Shown: positions 34,178 to 43,277 of the stretch, one piece after another
How positions within the stretch are numbered: position 1 is the stretch's first letter
Layout of the letters: each line of letters starts with the position of its first letter
Assembly (NCBI GenBank): GCA_002841865.1
Contig: PHBD01000032.1
Coordinates: forward strand, 1-64,000
Source: Deltaproteobacteria bacterium HGW-Deltaproteobacteria-19
GTDB lineage: Bacteria; Desulfobacterota; Syntrophia; Syntrophales; PHBD01
DNA length: 64,000 bases
Direction of reading: 5' to 3'
The notes under the pieces: model-generated
The model's database searches: none
The model's input: only the letters and a program-made list of their open reading frames with translations
Told to the model about the DNA's origin: nothing
Made by a program: the position numbers and the translations under genes

Positions 34178-36100
34178 ATGGGAAAAATTATCGGAATTGA
34201 TTTGGGGACGACCAATTCGTGTGTTGCCATCATGGAAGGGGGAGACCCCGTCGTCATCGCAAACCAGGAGGGAAACCGTACCACACCGTCCGTTGTCGCG
34301 TTTACGGACAGCGGAGAACGGCTGGTTGGGCAGGTGGCCAGACGACAGGCCATCACCAATCCCGAAAACACGGTTTATGCCATCAAGCGCCTCATCGGCA
34401 GGAAGTTTTCGTCGAAAGAGGTTCAGTACGATAAGTCCATCACGGCATTCAAAATCTCGGAAGCCTCCAATGGCGACGCTCAGATATCCGTCCGGGGACG
34501 GGACTACAGTCCTGCCGAGATCTCTTCGATGGTCCTCGGAAAAATGAAACAGACGGCGGAGGACTACCTGGGCCAGAAAGTGACGGATGCGGTCATCACC
34601 GTTCCGGCCTACTTCAACGACTCCCAGCGGCAGGCGACGAAGGACGCAGGAAAGATCGCCGGGCTCAACGTCCTGCGTATCATCAATGAGCCTACGGCGG
34701 CAGCCCTTGCGTATGGCCTGGAAAAGAAGAAGGACCAGAAAATCGCGGTCTTCGATCTGGGCGGCGGCACCTTTGACATCTCGATCCTGGAGATCGGTGA
34801 CGGGGTGTTCGAGGTAAAGTCTACCAACGGGGACACACACCTGGGCGGAGAGGACTTTGACCAGAAGTTGATCGACTTCCTGGTGACGGAATTCAAGAAG
34901 GATCAGGGGATCGACCTGAGAAACGACCGGATGGCCCTTCAGCGCCTCAAAGAGGCAGCGGAGAAGGCCAAAATGGAGCTGTCCACCTCCATGGAGACGG
35001 ACATCAACCTCCCCTTCGTCACGGCAGATGCCTCGGGGCCCAAACACATGAATATCAAGCTCACCCGGGCCAAACTGGAGGCTCTCGTTGAAGACCTGAT
35101 CGAGAAGCTCGAACCTCCCTGCCGGACGGCCCTGAAGGATGCCTCCCTCACGCCGAAGGATATCGACGAAGTCATCCTCGTAGGCGGGATGACCCGCATG
35201 CCTCGGGTACAGCAGAAGGTCAAGGATATGTTCGGGAAGGAGCCCCACAAAGGGGTCAACCCGGATGAAGTCGTGGCCGTGGGGGCTGCGATCCAGGGAG
35301 GAGTCCTGGCCGGAGACGTGAAGGATGTGCTCCTGTTGGACGTGACGCCCCTGTCCCTTGGCATCGAAACCCTGGGCGGCGTCATGACAAAGCTTATCGA
35401 GAAGAATACGACCATTCCGACGAAGAAAAGCCAGGTCTTCTCGACGGCGGGGGACAATCAGACGGCCGTGACGATTCATGTTCTCCAGGGAGAGCGTCCC
35501 ATGGCGGCGGACAACCGGACCCTCGGGAATTTTGAGCTGATGGGCATCCCCGCAGCCCCGCGGGGAGTCCCGCAGGTCGAAGTCACCTTCGATATCGATG
35601 CCAACGGCATCGTCCATGTCGCGGCGAAGGACCTCGGTACAGGGAAGGAACAGAGCATCCGCATCACTGCCTCCAGCGGCCTTTCGGAAGAAGAGATCAA
35701 GCGTTTCGTCAAGGAGGCGGAACTCCACTCCGACGAAGACAAACGGAAACGCGAACTCATCGAGGCCCGGAACCACGCCGACGCCTTTGCTTACAGCGTG
35801 GAGAAGAACGTAAAGGAATTCGGTGACAAGATCGATGCCGCCGAAAAAACGCGGATCGAGGAGGCCATTGCCCGTTTGAAGAAGGCCATTGAAGGGGACG
35901 ACCTCCAGGCGATCCAATCGGCCCAGGAGGAGTTGACGACCGCTTCCCACAAGCTGGCCGAGGCCATGTACGCCAAGTCCACGGCCGGACCCGGAGCGGG
36001 AGACCCCCAGGGCGCCGGTGGAGCCGCGGGCGGATCCCAGCAGTCCTCCGGCAAGAAGGACGACGACGTCGTGGATGCCGATTTCGAGGAAGTCAAGTAG
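34178..36100 (+). CDS. dnaK: Molecular chaperone DnaK (Hsp70)
   Basis: 640 residues, full length. The ATPase domain starts [19 protein letters not shown] and contains [35 protein letters not shown] and [15 protein letters not shown]. The substrate-binding domain has [14 protein letters not shown] and [20 protein letters not shown]. The C-terminus is the Gly-rich tail ending [13 protein letters not shown], the co-chaperone-binding acidic end. AAGGAGG lies upstream of the ATG. A terminator follows 20 bases after the stop. Confidence 0.98.
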   Translation: MGKIIGIDLGTTNSCVAIMEGGDPVVIANQEGNRTTPSVVAFTDSGERLVGQVARRQAITNPENTVYAIKRLIGRKFSSKEVQYDKSITAFKISEASNGDAQISVRGRDYSPAEISSMVLGKMKQTAEDYLGQKVTDAVITVPAYFNDSQRQATKDAGKIAGLNVLRIINEPTAAALAYGLEKKKDQKIAVFDLGGGTFDISILEIGDGVFEVKSTNGDTHLGGEDFDQKLIDFLVTEFKKDQGIDLRNDRMALQRLKEAAEKAKMELSTSMETDINLPFVTADASGPKHMNIKLTRAKLEALVEDLIEKLEPPCRTALKDASLTPKDIDEVILVGGMTRMPRVQQKVKDMFGKEPHKGVNPDEVVAVGAAIQGGVLAGDVKDVLLLDVTPLSLGIETLGGVMTKLIEKNTTIPTKKSQVFSTAGDNQTAVTIHVLQGERPMAADNRTLGNFELMGIPAAPRGVPQVEVTFDIDANGIVHVAAKDLGTGKEQSIRITASSGLSEEEIKRFVKEAELHSDEDKRKRELIEARNHADAFAYSVEKNVKEFGDKIDAAEKTRIEEAIARLKKAIEGDDLQAIQSAQEELTTASHKLAEAMYAKSTAGPGAGDPQGAGGAAGGSQQSSGKKDDDVVDADFEEVK

Positions 36101-36119
36101 GCATAACCCCGCTGATTTG

Positions 36120-36159
36120 AGGCCCGGGACCGATTGGATCGACTCCCGGGCCTTTTTTT
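36120..36159 (+). terminator. Intrinsic terminator of dnaK
   Basis: A perfect 10-bp stem (36120-36129 with 36144-36153), 14-base loop, then a run of T to 36159. Confidence 0.92.
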
Positions 36160-36218
36160 GTCGACGGAGGGAATCATTTCCTGTAGCATACGATCCGTTT
36201 GAATCCGGTGGTCCATCC

Positions 36219-37436
36219 ATGAAACGCTTCCTTTTGGTTATTCTCACACTTCTTGCCCTGGTCATTGCCGTCCGGGAGGTCCCTTGTGCGGACCATCCGG
36301 TTTCCCCTGGTGTAGCTTTCGCGGCAGCAGGGCATAGTGGAACGGAAACGATCGGGGTCATCCTCCCTCTCACCGGCAAGTACGCCAACTATGGCAACCA
36401 TGTCCTGGATGCCATCCTGATGGCCTCGTCCATTCTGAACGGGACACAGCCGACCCCTCTCAGCCTTCAGATCCGGGACTCCGAGAGCCGCCCCGAAACC
36501 CTGCCCGGCCTGGTCGCGGAACTGGCGGACCGTGAGAAGGCAATTCTCATTCTCGGACCACTTGGGGAAGGAACAGAGGCGGCTCGCCTTGCCCGGGAAA
36601 AGAAAGTGCCGATACTGGTGTTTACCCAGCAGGAGGGGATCAGCAGGGACAATGCTTATATCCTGAGAGATTATCTTACAATCCGGGCCCAGATTCAGGC
36701 CCTGGCCGATTATGCCGTCACCCGGAAGGGGCTGCGGCGTTTTGCCATGCTCTATCCCGGAGACAACGGTGGCCGGGAGGCTGCAAGGCTCTTCCGGGAA
36801 GAGATAACCCGGCGCGGCGGGCGAGTCATTCGTGAGAGAACGTATGGCCGCCGTCAATCCGATTTTACGGACGAGATCCGGTCTCTGGCCGGTGTCAAAG
36901 AGGCTTACAGAAGGGAGATCGTTGAACCGGAGGGAACCATCGAGATCGCCGTTTCTCCGACCGTGGATTTCGAAGCCATTTTCTTCCCGGATTCCCTGGG
37001 ACCGGCCATGCTGGCCGCCTCGCAACTGGCCGATCTTCAGCTCCAGGGTGTTCGCATGATGGGCCTCTCTTCCTGGAACCAGACCGCCAGAGTCAGGACA
37101 GGCGGAAGTGTTATGGAAGGAGCCGTTTTCACGGATATGTTCTGCCAGAACGAACCCTCCCGAACGGTCCAGGATTTTATCGAGCGGTATTATGCGGCCA
37201 CCGGCCGGGAGCCGGGAAGCCTGGAGGCGATGGCGTATGACGGGATGACCCTTGCTGTTCGGACCATCGTGAACGAAAAACCCGGGTCCCGGGAGGAACT
37301 GCGCAGGATGATGATTGCGAACCGGGATTTCCGGGGTGTTTCCGGGAAGCTCCCCTTTGCGCCGGATGGAGAGAGCCGGAGGGTCGCCATGATTCTGAAA
37401 ATCACCCAGGGCCAGATCGTGCCGGTGAGAGAATAG
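36219..37436 (+). CDS. Periplasmic-binding-protein-like (type I) receptor family protein
   Basis: 405 residues from ATG 36219. A signal peptide (MKRFLLVILTLLALVIAVRE, cleavage near PCA) is followed by a periplasmic binding fold of the Leu/Ile/Val-binding and LpoA-like class: TIGVILPLTGKYANYGNHVL, ILGPLGEGTEAARLA, FAMLYPGDNGGREAARLF and a C-terminal lobe with AYDGMTLAVRTIV. No permease or ATPase genes adjoin, so a stand-alone sensor or cell-wall-associated role is as likely as transport. It is 10 bases from surE and probably co-transcribed. Confidence 0.82.
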   Translation: MKRFLLVILTLLALVIAVREVPCADHPVSPGVAFAAAGHSGTETIGVILPLTGKYANYGNHVLDAILMASSILNGTQPTPLSLQIRDSESRPETLPGLVAELADREKAILILGPLGEGTEAARLAREKKVPILVFTQQEGISRDNAYILRDYLTIRAQIQALADYAVTRKGLRRFAMLYPGDNGGREAARLFREEITRRGGRVIRERTYGRRQSDFTDEIRSLAGVKEAYRREIVEPEGTIEIAVSPTVDFEAIFFPDSLGPAMLAASQLADLQLQGVRMMGLSSWNQTARVRTGGSVMEGAVFTDMFCQNEPSRTVQDFIERYYAATGREPGSLEAMAYDGMTLAVRTIVNEKPGSREELRRMMIANRDFRGVSGKLPFAPDGESRRVAMILKITQGQIVPVRE

Positions 37437-37446
37437 AGGATTCCCG

Positions 37447-38247
37447 ATGAGGTTTCTGCTGACGAATGACGATGGAATCTATGCCCGGGGACTTGCCGCC
37501 CTGCAACGGGAATTGTCCCGGGACGCCGAGTGCCTCGTTGTGGCCCCGGAAGTGGAGCAGAGCGCCGTGGGGCACGCCATCACCCTCTTCCGGCCCTTGA
37601 TGGTTCGAAAGGCGAGGAAGAACGGCCGGGCCATCGGTTATGCCGTGGCGGGTACTCCGGCGGACTGCGTAAAAATCGGCATCAAGGAACTGTCCGGCGG
37701 GGCCGTAGACCTGGTGGTATCAGGCATCAACCTGGGGGCCAACGTGGGGATCAACGTCATTTATTCTGGTACGGTCTCGGCGGCCACGGAGGGGGCCATC
37801 ATGGGTGTGCCTTCGATAGCCATCTCCTTGGATTCCCACCGGGAGGCGGATTTTTCCTTTGCCGCCCGGTTTGCCCGGAAAATCTGCGGCTTTGTGCTTG
37901 CACACCCTTTGCCGAAAAACCTGTCTCTCAATGTGAATATACCGGCCCTGCCGGAAGACAAAATCAGGGGGGTGACCGTCGTTAAACAGGGGAAGGCTCG
38001 TCTCATCGAGAGCTTCGAGAAACGCGTAGATCCGCGGGATAACACCTATTACTGGCTGGCGGGAGAGACGCAGCCGGCCCCTTCGGAGGATGCCGATTCG
38101 GATATCAGCGCCCTGCGGAAGGGGTGGATCACCATCACGCCCATTCACAGCGATCTGACCCGGATGGATGTCCTGGCCGATCTGACGGCTTTGGTGCAGA
38201 GTGACCTCAACGGGTCAGGAGGACGGGAACGGGGCTCTTCCGGATGA
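37447..38247 (+). CDS. surE: 5'-nucleotidase SurE
   Basis: 266 residues, standard length. SurE is a metal-dependent phosphatase acting on nucleoside monophosphates. Signatures are RFLLTNDDGIYARGL with the metal-binding Asp pair, APEVEQSAVGHAITL, GTPADCVKIG and LVVSGINLGANVGINVIYSG. The 3' end (38207-38247) overlaps the convergent UspA gene by 41 bases. Confidence 0.96.
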   Translation: MRFLLTNDDGIYARGLAALQRELSRDAECLVVAPEVEQSAVGHAITLFRPLMVRKARKNGRAIGYAVAGTPADCVKIGIKELSGGAVDLVVSGINLGANVGINVIYSGTVSAATEGAIMGVPSIAISLDSHREADFSFAARFARKICGFVLAHPLPKNLSLNVNIPALPEDKIRGVTVVKQGKARLIESFEKRVDPRDNTYYWLAGETQPAPSEDADSDISALRKGWITITPIHSDLTRMDVLADLTALVQSDLNGSGGRERGSSG

Positions 38248-39046
38248 CGTTGCTGGTTGTGCTTCCCACCAGGAGCTCCCGGAGCCGGTTGTGGCCATAG
38301 GCCCCCATTACCAGCAGTTCGGCTGAGCCATCCTGGAGGAAGCGAAGGATTTCCCGGTCTTCCTTCCCGGTCAACTGAATGATGTCCCAATCGATGATCC
38401 AGGCATCGAGCAGCGTCTCGGCCTGTTTACAGACTCGGTCCGATACGGCGGGATCGTTCGATACCGTGACGACCGTCAGGGGCCAGGCGGCCTTTTCGGA
38501 TAGCTCGGCGGCCATTTTCAGGGCCTTGTCGGCGGGAGGACTGCCGTCATAGGCAAGGGCCATGCTTTCGATATCCCGGTATGTTGCGGGAGTGACCAGG
38601 ACCGGCTTCCCCGATTTCCGGACCACCGATTCGGCGGTTGTGCCCAGAATCGCTCCGCCCCCGAGATGGAAATGCTCTCCTCGCTGGGCCAGGATGATCC
38701 AGTCGGCCTGCCTACCCTCTTCGATGATGATCTCGTCGATGACGCCGAGGCGCTTTTTTACGTCCGGTTTCAGACCCGCTTCTTCACACCTTTGCCGAAA
38801 TCCCTTCAGAATGGAGTCCGCCTTTGTCTCCAGCGTGTTTTCCATGACCGGAAGAAACTCCTGGCACGGGGGGATGCCGATGGATCCTGAGATGTCGCTG
38901 AAGACGGGAGCCTGCAGCTGCAGAAGTTCCATGACGTGGAGTCCCGTCAGCCGGGCCTCGAGTTTCCTGGCGATGTAAATTCCGTATTCAAGAGCCGTCC
39001 GGCTGTGGGCGGAGCCGTCCGTGGCAATGAGGATGTGCTCGATCAT
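38207..39046 (-). CDS. Universal stress protein, tandem-domain UspA
   Basis: 279 residues with two Usp folds. The first begins HILIATDGSAHSRTALEYGI and carries its nucleotide loop in ILAQRGEHFHLGGGAILGTT. The second begins near SMALAYDGSPPADKALKMA and ends VMGAYGHNRLRELLVGSTTS, the G-x2-G-x9-G-S type motif. It overlaps the upstream MORN-like gene by 4 bases (co-translation) and the convergent surE 3' end by 41 bases. Confidence 0.9.
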   Translation of the reverse strand: MIEHILIATDGSAHSRTALEYGIYIARKLEARLTGLHVMELLQLQAPVFSDISGSIGIPPCQEFLPVMENTLETKADSILKGFRQRCEEAGLKPDVKKRLGVIDEIIIEEGRQADWIILAQRGEHFHLGGGAILGTTAESVVRKSGKPVLVTPATYRDIESMALAYDGSPPADKALKMAAELSEKAAWPLTVVTVSNDPAVSDRVCKQAETLLDAWIIDWDIIQLTGKEDREILRFLQDGSAELLVMGAYGHNRLRELLVGSTTSNVIRKSPVPVLLTR

Positions 39047-39756
39047 GGCTTTTCCCTCCGATTCGATTCCACGTCCTCCTCGCGGAAGGTCTCCAGGTCC
39101 CGCAGCATGTTATCCGCCTGGCGCTCCTTATCCAGCAATTCCTCCTCCGACTCCACAACCTCTTCGTCGTCGATGAGGGTTCGGATCTTTTCGCCCTTTT
39201 CGTTGAAAGACCGGAACTTCCCGGCAAGCTTTCCGTTCCGGTAGGCAGCCTGCTCCTTAACCTGTCCGTTTCGGTGATAGGCCTTGTATTCCCCTTCCCG
39301 CCTGTCGTTCTCGAAGAAGCCCTCCTCTTTCAACTGGCCTGTTTTATACCAGGATCGGTAAGGTCCGTGTAGCTTCCCGTCTTTAAACGACTCCTCCTCC
39401 TTGGCCTGTCCGTTCCGGTAGTACATCAGGTAGGGACCGTTCAGCTTGCCTGACCGATATGTTTCTTTTTCCCGGATCTGCCCGTTTTCGTACCAGCAGG
39501 TGTAGTCCCCTTCGAACCGGTCGTCCAGGAACGCAGCTCGTTCCCGAATCTGTCCTTCCCGGTAATAGGCTTCAGCCTCCCCCTGTCGCATTCCGTTCCG
39601 GAAGCTCATCCGTACCATGACCTGCCCATTGGCGTAATAGGATGCATAGTCGCCGTCGAGCTTCTTCCCGAGGAGGGTTTTCCGCTCCTTGATATGTTTG
39701 TTTTCCTCGTCGTAATAAACAACGACCTCTCGGGGAGTCTCGGCTTTCTTGGCCAT
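39043..39756 (-). CDS. MORN-variant repeat protein (YwqK family)
   Basis: 237 residues. About seven repeats of roughly 22-24 residues run from residue 30 to 185, each with a core like YYxNGQxxExxxYxxGKLxG (for example CWYENGQIREKETYRSGKLN). This is the MORN-like repeat of YwqK-type proteins. A charged tail of about 50 residues follows. There is no signal peptide. Repeats of this type form an extended beta-sheet, usually for protein binding. The gene is co-transcribed with the downstream UspA gene (4-base overlap). Confidence 0.85.
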   Translation of the reverse strand: MAKKAETPREVVVYYDEENKHIKERKTLLGKKLDGDYASYYANGQVMVRMSFRNGMRQGEAEAYYREGQIRERAAFLDDRFEGDYTCWYENGQIREKETYRSGKLNGPYLMYYRNGQAKEEESFKDGKLHGPYRSWYKTGQLKEEGFFENDRREGEYKAYHRNGQVKEQAAYRNGKLAGKFRSFNEKGEKIRTLIDDEEVVESEEELLDKERQADNMLRDLETFREEDVESNRREKP

Positions 39757-39811
39757 GAGGCGGTTTCCTCCGATTTGTTTCCGAAACAGATTCGCAGGAG
39801 AATTTCAACGA

Positions 39812-39841
39812 TCCATACCGTTGATCCCGCCTCCCTGTCAA
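39812..39841 (-). promoter_or_regulatory. Sigma-70 promoter of the MORN-repeat/uspA pair
   Basis: On the minus strand TTGACA (39836-39841), 18-base spacer, TATGGA (39812-39817), 56 bases before the start codon. Confidence 0.6.
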
Positions 39842-39891
39842 GGCGGAGCGAGGACTCAGCGCCAAGGTGGATTCGATCCGCCCCTTTCACG

Positions 39892-39920
39892 TTGACAAAC
39901 GAGGGCTCCTTTCATAGACT
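39892..39920 (+). promoter_or_regulatory. Sigma-70 promoter of the small ORF / GpsA-like gene
   Basis: TTGACA (39892-39897), 17-base spacer, TAGACT (39915-39920). The inferred start near 39927 gives a 180-base leader to the dehydrogenase gene, largely filled by a 52-codon ORF. Confidence 0.65.
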
Positions 39921-39956
39921 GACCGCCGTTTGTCATCGCATCTTCGAGGTCTTGCC

Positions 39957-40115
39957 ATGAATCGCCGTATCAGGATACGAAGCGCCCAACCCATTGTGCC
40001 GGTCATGTTCCGGGTCGTGTCCTGTATCCGCAGTAAAGCGATGGCCGTCTCTGACGATCGCGACGGCAACCCTCAAGCCCTGAAAATCCCTGGAAACGGG
40101 CACGCATGCTCCTGA
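39957..40115 (+). CDS. 52-codon upstream ORF overlapping the GpsA-like gene
   Basis: ATG 39957 is preceded by GAGG at 7 bases. The product is basic at its start (MNRRIRIRSAQPIVPVMF) and has no recognised domain. Its TGA (40113-40115) lies 10 bases inside the next gene, whose own ATG (40106) has only a weak ribosome site. This arrangement suggests that translation of the small ORF is needed for efficient translation of the dehydrogenase. Confidence 0.45.
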   Translation: MNRRIRIRSAQPIVPVMFRVVSCIRSKAMAVSDDRDGNPQALKIPGNGHACS

Positions 40116-41311
40116 CCGATCTCGATACCTCCCGCATTGCCATCATCGGACCCGGCCGTCTGGGAACATCCTTTGCCTACAAGTTCGGCCGGGACAACAA
40201 GCGCGTGACCATCTATTATCACGATGCGGCGGTCTGCAAGGCCATCAACCGGGATCATCTCAACCCCATCCATCTCACGGAGGACCTGGCACGGCGCCTG
40301 GGGAGCATGGACGAGGTTCCCCGGCTGGGCCCCAAGGTTTTTGCCACCAATGACCTGGAGCGGGTGGTGGAAGACAATGATTTCATCGTTCTGGCCCTGA
40401 CGATGAACCGGCTTCCGGACTTCCTCGATTACCTGAAGCCCATCATGGAAAGAAAAGGCGGGGATACCTGCCTCATCTCCCCCATCAAGGGCCTGGCGGC
40501 GGATCCGATCACCAAGGAACTGCTCACGCCGTCCCAGATGATCAACAACAGCCTCTACAAGCTCAAGTACAAATACGACATCGTCTGCATCGGCGGTCCC
40601 TTTTTCGATACGGACATCGCCCTCGGGAATCCCGTGTGCGTAACCGTAGCGGGAAAGAAACGGATCGCCATGCTCATCAGGGAACGCATCATCAAATTCA
40701 ACCGGCGGGAGTTGTCTTCCTATTACAACTTCGACATTGTCGGCGTTGAGGCCTGCGGCTCCCTCAAGAACATTGTAGCCAACATCAAGGGGGTCGCGGA
40801 CTGCCTGAAGCTCGGGGACTCCATCCCCGGGACCCTGTTCGCCCGATCCGGCGTCGAGATCCGATCCCTTTCGAAACTCCTGGGAGGGAGCTTCCAGGCC
40901 TTTTTCAGCCAGGCGGGCGTGGGCGACATGTATGTCACCGTTTCCTCCGAGGCGAGCAAGAATTACCGGTACGGGAAGTTATTTTACGAATTGTACTCGG
41001 GCAACCCCATCGAAACGAATCTGAAGGTCCTGGAAAAGATCGACGGTACGCCGGAGGGTCCCAACACCATTCGCAACGTCCAGAAATATCTGGAGAAGAA
41101 AAACATGTACAGCCCGCTCTTTTCCTGCGCTTACCGCATCTTCAACGAGGGGGGGAGCAAGAACGACATTCGTGAGTTGCTCATTCAGGCCTGCCAGTTC
41201 GACAAGCGAACGAAGGAATACATTGGCCCCTTCTCCCGGATCCTGTACCGGCTCATTCCGAATCTCTGGTACCGGCGCCACAAAGGCCTTCTGGGCCGTG
41301 TCGACATCTGA
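40106..41311 (+). CDS. Glycerol-3-phosphate dehydrogenase-like NAD-dependent oxidoreductase
   Basis: 401 residues. An N-terminal Rossmann motif (IAIIGPGRLGTSFAYKF) is followed by a GpsA-like substrate domain: SPIKGLAADPITKEL, VCIGGPFFDTDIALGNPVCV and VEACGSLKNIVANIKGVADC, where the Lys in GSLKN matches the catalytic Lys of glycerol-3-phosphate dehydrogenase. It is longer than GpsA (about 335) with an extra C-terminal segment (YIGPFSRILYRLIPNLW). A role in glycerophospholipid precursor synthesis is likely but not certain. Confidence 0.78.
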   Translation: MLLTDLDTSRIAIIGPGRLGTSFAYKFGRDNKRVTIYYHDAAVCKAINRDHLNPIHLTEDLARRLGSMDEVPRLGPKVFATNDLERVVEDNDFIVLALTMNRLPDFLDYLKPIMERKGGDTCLISPIKGLAADPITKELLTPSQMINNSLYKLKYKYDIVCIGGPFFDTDIALGNPVCVTVAGKKRIAMLIRERIIKFNRRELSSYYNFDIVGVEACGSLKNIVANIKGVADCLKLGDSIPGTLFARSGVEIRSLSKLLGGSFQAFFSQAGVGDMYVTVSSEASKNYRYGKLFYELYSGNPIETNLKVLEKIDGTPEGPNTIRNVQKYLEKKNMYSPLFSCAYRIFNEGGSKNDIRELLIQACQFDKRTKEYIGPFSRILYRLIPNLWYRRHKGLLGRVDI

Positions 41312-41328
41312 GAGCAGGGAAAATCCGC

Positions 41329-41358
41329 TTGACTTTCCTGATTTCCATGTGATATCCC
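41329..41358 (+). promoter_or_regulatory. Putative promoter of the trp leader
   Basis: TTGACT (41329-41334) and TATCCC (41353-41358) are 18 bases apart; GATATC two bases earlier is an alternative -10. Either start falls 20-30 bases before the leader-peptide ATG. Confidence 0.5.
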
Positions 41359-41386
41359 CCTCCCACTTTTGCAAAGAGGCGTTCTC

Positions 41387-41452
41387 ATGACCGTATGCAG
41401 GACCATGATAGTCCGGTTGTGGTGGTGGCAGGCGCACAGCGTCTGCCCCTAG
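41387..41452 (+). CDS. trpL: trp leader peptide
   Basis: A 21-codon ORF from ATG 41387 to TAG 41450-41452, with AAGAGG 7 bases upstream of the start. Codons 12-14 are three consecutive TGG (41420-41428), in the sequence RLWWWQ. Trp is the rarest residue in proteins, so a WWW run in a 21-codon ORF directly before a terminator and a tryptophan synthase gene is diagnostic of ribosome-mediated trp attenuation. The Trp codons partly form the 5' arm of the first leader hairpin. Confidence 0.88.
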   Translation: MTVCRTMIVRLWWWQAHSVCP

Positions 41453-41552
41453 CGTTCTTTGCCGAAAAGAGCCGTGGGCAGGGGATCCCTTCCCATGACT
41501 CTGATGAAACCAGAAAGAGCATGCCATGGGAAAACCCCATGGCATTTTTTTT
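41427..41552 (+). promoter_or_regulatory. trp attenuator: pause hairpin, antiterminator and terminator
   Basis: Readable pairings are: hairpin 1:2, 41427-41435 with 41439-41447 (9 bp, one G-U); region 2 (41443-41448) with 41476-41481 (CTGCCC/GGGCAG); 41491-41497 with 41525-41531 (7 bp, covering the terminator 5' arm); and the terminator 41521-41530 with 41536-41545 (10 bp, loop of 5) followed by T to 41552. A stem 41473-41478/41492-41497 competes with both antiterminator pairings. Stalling at the Trp codons would free region 2 and prevent termination. This is inferred by eye, not folded. Confidence 0.8.
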
Positions 41553-41640
41553 GCCGTGACGGGTTCTTCCCGAAGGGGCCGTAGGACTTTCCGGATGGGT
41601 GAGTCCGGGGCCGATCATCATAAAATGAAAGGAGAAAACC

Positions 41641-43002
41641 ATGGAACAGACGAAGATCCTTCTTGAAGACCGGGAGATCCCCAGGCAGTGGTACAACATC
41701 CTGGCGGACGTACCCACGCCCATGAGTCCGCCCCTCCACCCCGGAACGGGACAGCCCGTCAAGGCGGAGGACCTGGCTCCCATATTTCCGATGAACCTGA
41801 TCGAGCAGGAAGTGAGCACCGAGCGGTGGATCGACATCCCGGAGCCGGTTCTGGAGAAGTATGTTCTTTATCGCCCAAGTCCCCTGTGTCGAGCCAGAAA
41901 CTTCGAGAAGATTCTCGATGCGCCGGTAAAGATCTATTACAAATACGAGGGTGTGAGTCCTGCGGGATCCCACAAGCCCAACACCGCCATACCGCAGGCG
42001 TATTACAACAAGGTCTTCGGAATCAAACGGCTGTCCACAGAAACGGGAGCAGGCCAGTGGGGAAGCGCGCTCAGCATGGCCTGTGCAATGTTCGGCCTGG
42101 AGTGCCGGGTCTTCATGGTCCGGGTCAGTTACGAACAGAAGCCCTACCGGAGAATGATGATGCGGACCTGGGGTGCCGACTGTTTCCCCAGCCCCAGCAC
42201 CCTTACCCAGGCAGGCCGGAACGTCCTGGCGGAGCATCCTGATTCCCCCGGCAGCCTCGGCATCGCCATCAGCGAAGCCATCGAGGACGCCGTCACGAAA
42301 CCCGATTCCCGCTACTCCCTGGGGAGCGTGCTGAACCATGTCCTTCTTCACCAGTCGATCATCGGGCTGGAGGCTCAGAAACAAATGGAGAAGGCTGGTG
42401 TGTATCCCGATGTGGTCATTGGGTGCGCCGGCGGCGGAAGCAACTTTGCCGGAATCTCCACGCCGTTTCTGCGGGACAAGATCCATGGCAAACAGGTGCA
42501 TGTCATTGCGTCCGAACCGACTTCCTGCCCGACCCTCACAAGGGGGCCATTTGCTTATGATTTCGGAGATCTGGCGAAGATGACCCCGCTCCTTCCCATG
42601 TACACCCTGGGGCATGATTTCGTGCCGGCGCCGATCCATGCCGGGGGCCTCCGCTATCATGGCATGGCCCCGATTGTCAGCCACCTGGTCCGGCTCGGAC
42701 TGGTCGAGCCCCGAGGATATCACCAGTTGGAAACGTTCGAGGCGGGCGTTCAGTTTGCCCGGACAGAAGGCATCATACCGGCGCCCGAATCGAATCATGC
42801 CATCGCCGCGGTTGTGGATGAAGCCCGCCGGGCCAAGGCCGAGGGGAAGGAAAAGGTGATCCTCTTTAACCTGAGTGGCCATGGAATGGTGGACCTCGCC
42901 TCTTACGATGCATATTTCGACGGGAACCTGATTCCCTATGAATTGCCCGAAGAGGAGATCGAACGCGCGCTGAAGGCGATAGAGGGTTTCCCGAAACCCT
43001 GA
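41641..43002 (+). CDS. trpB2: Tryptophan synthase beta chain, TrpB2 type
   Basis: 453 residues, the longer TrpB2 form rather than the about 400-residue TrpB1. It joins indole and serine to make tryptophan using PLP. The PLP lysine is in [14 protein letters not shown] (about residue 115). Other motifs are [29 protein letters not shown] (phosphate-binding loop) and [12 protein letters not shown]. No trpA adjoins, as is common for TrpB2, which can act on free indole. AAAGGAG precedes the ATG. The trp-type leader immediately upstream independently supports a tryptophan biosynthetic role. Confidence 0.95.
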   Translation: MEQTKILLEDREIPRQWYNILADVPTPMSPPLHPGTGQPVKAEDLAPIFPMNLIEQEVSTERWIDIPEPVLEKYVLYRPSPLCRARNFEKILDAPVKIYYKYEGVSPAGSHKPNTAIPQAYYNKVFGIKRLSTETGAGQWGSALSMACAMFGLECRVFMVRVSYEQKPYRRMMMRTWGADCFPSPSTLTQAGRNVLAEHPDSPGSLGIAISEAIEDAVTKPDSRYSLGSVLNHVLLHQSIIGLEAQKQMEKAGVYPDVVIGCAGGGSNFAGISTPFLRDKIHGKQVHVIASEPTSCPTLTRGPFAYDFGDLAKMTPLLPMYTLGHDFVPAPIHAGGLRYHGMAPIVSHLVRLGLVEPRGYHQLETFEAGVQFARTEGIIPAPESNHAIAAVVDEARRAKAEGKEKVILFNLSGHGMVDLASYDAYFDGNLIPYELPEEEIERALKAIEGFPKP

Positions 43003-43042
43003 CGAGGACCGGTTTGCTTTCGATGCCTTGTCGTCCTGCAAA

Positions 43043-43075
43043 CCCGGTGGCGGCGGTACAGCCGCCGTCACCGGG
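43043..43075 (+). terminator. Strong hairpin after trpB2
   Basis: A 14-bp GC-rich stem (43043-43056 with 43062-43075, one G-U) with a 5-base loop lies 40 bases after the stop. There is no T-run, so it may stabilise the 3' end rather than terminate. Nothing else was seen in 43076-43277. Confidence 0.45.
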
Positions 43076-43277
43076 GCCGGGCCGGGCAAAAAGTCCATCG
43101 TGTCGCCGAAGGATCGATTGTCCGGACCGCGCCTGATGCAGGATGAATCCTGCACCGGCAAAACGTTCAATCCCCTTCCATTGCTCCTGTTTTATTCCGT
43201 TGCCAACCCGTCAGACATGCGGCATGATGCATTCATCGTCGACCCCGCTGCGCCGGTATGTGAGAGAAAGAGGAAAC

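Noticed and set aside
32862-34178. CIRCE heat-shock operator before grpE/dnaK
   Set aside because: No TTAGCACTC-N9-GAGTGCTAA-like repeat is present upstream of gmhA, grpE or dnaK.
33662-36388. A 908-codon open frame antisense to grpE and dnaK
   Set aside because: It is the mirror of highly conserved dnaK; antisense open frames are common there and no independent evidence supports expression.
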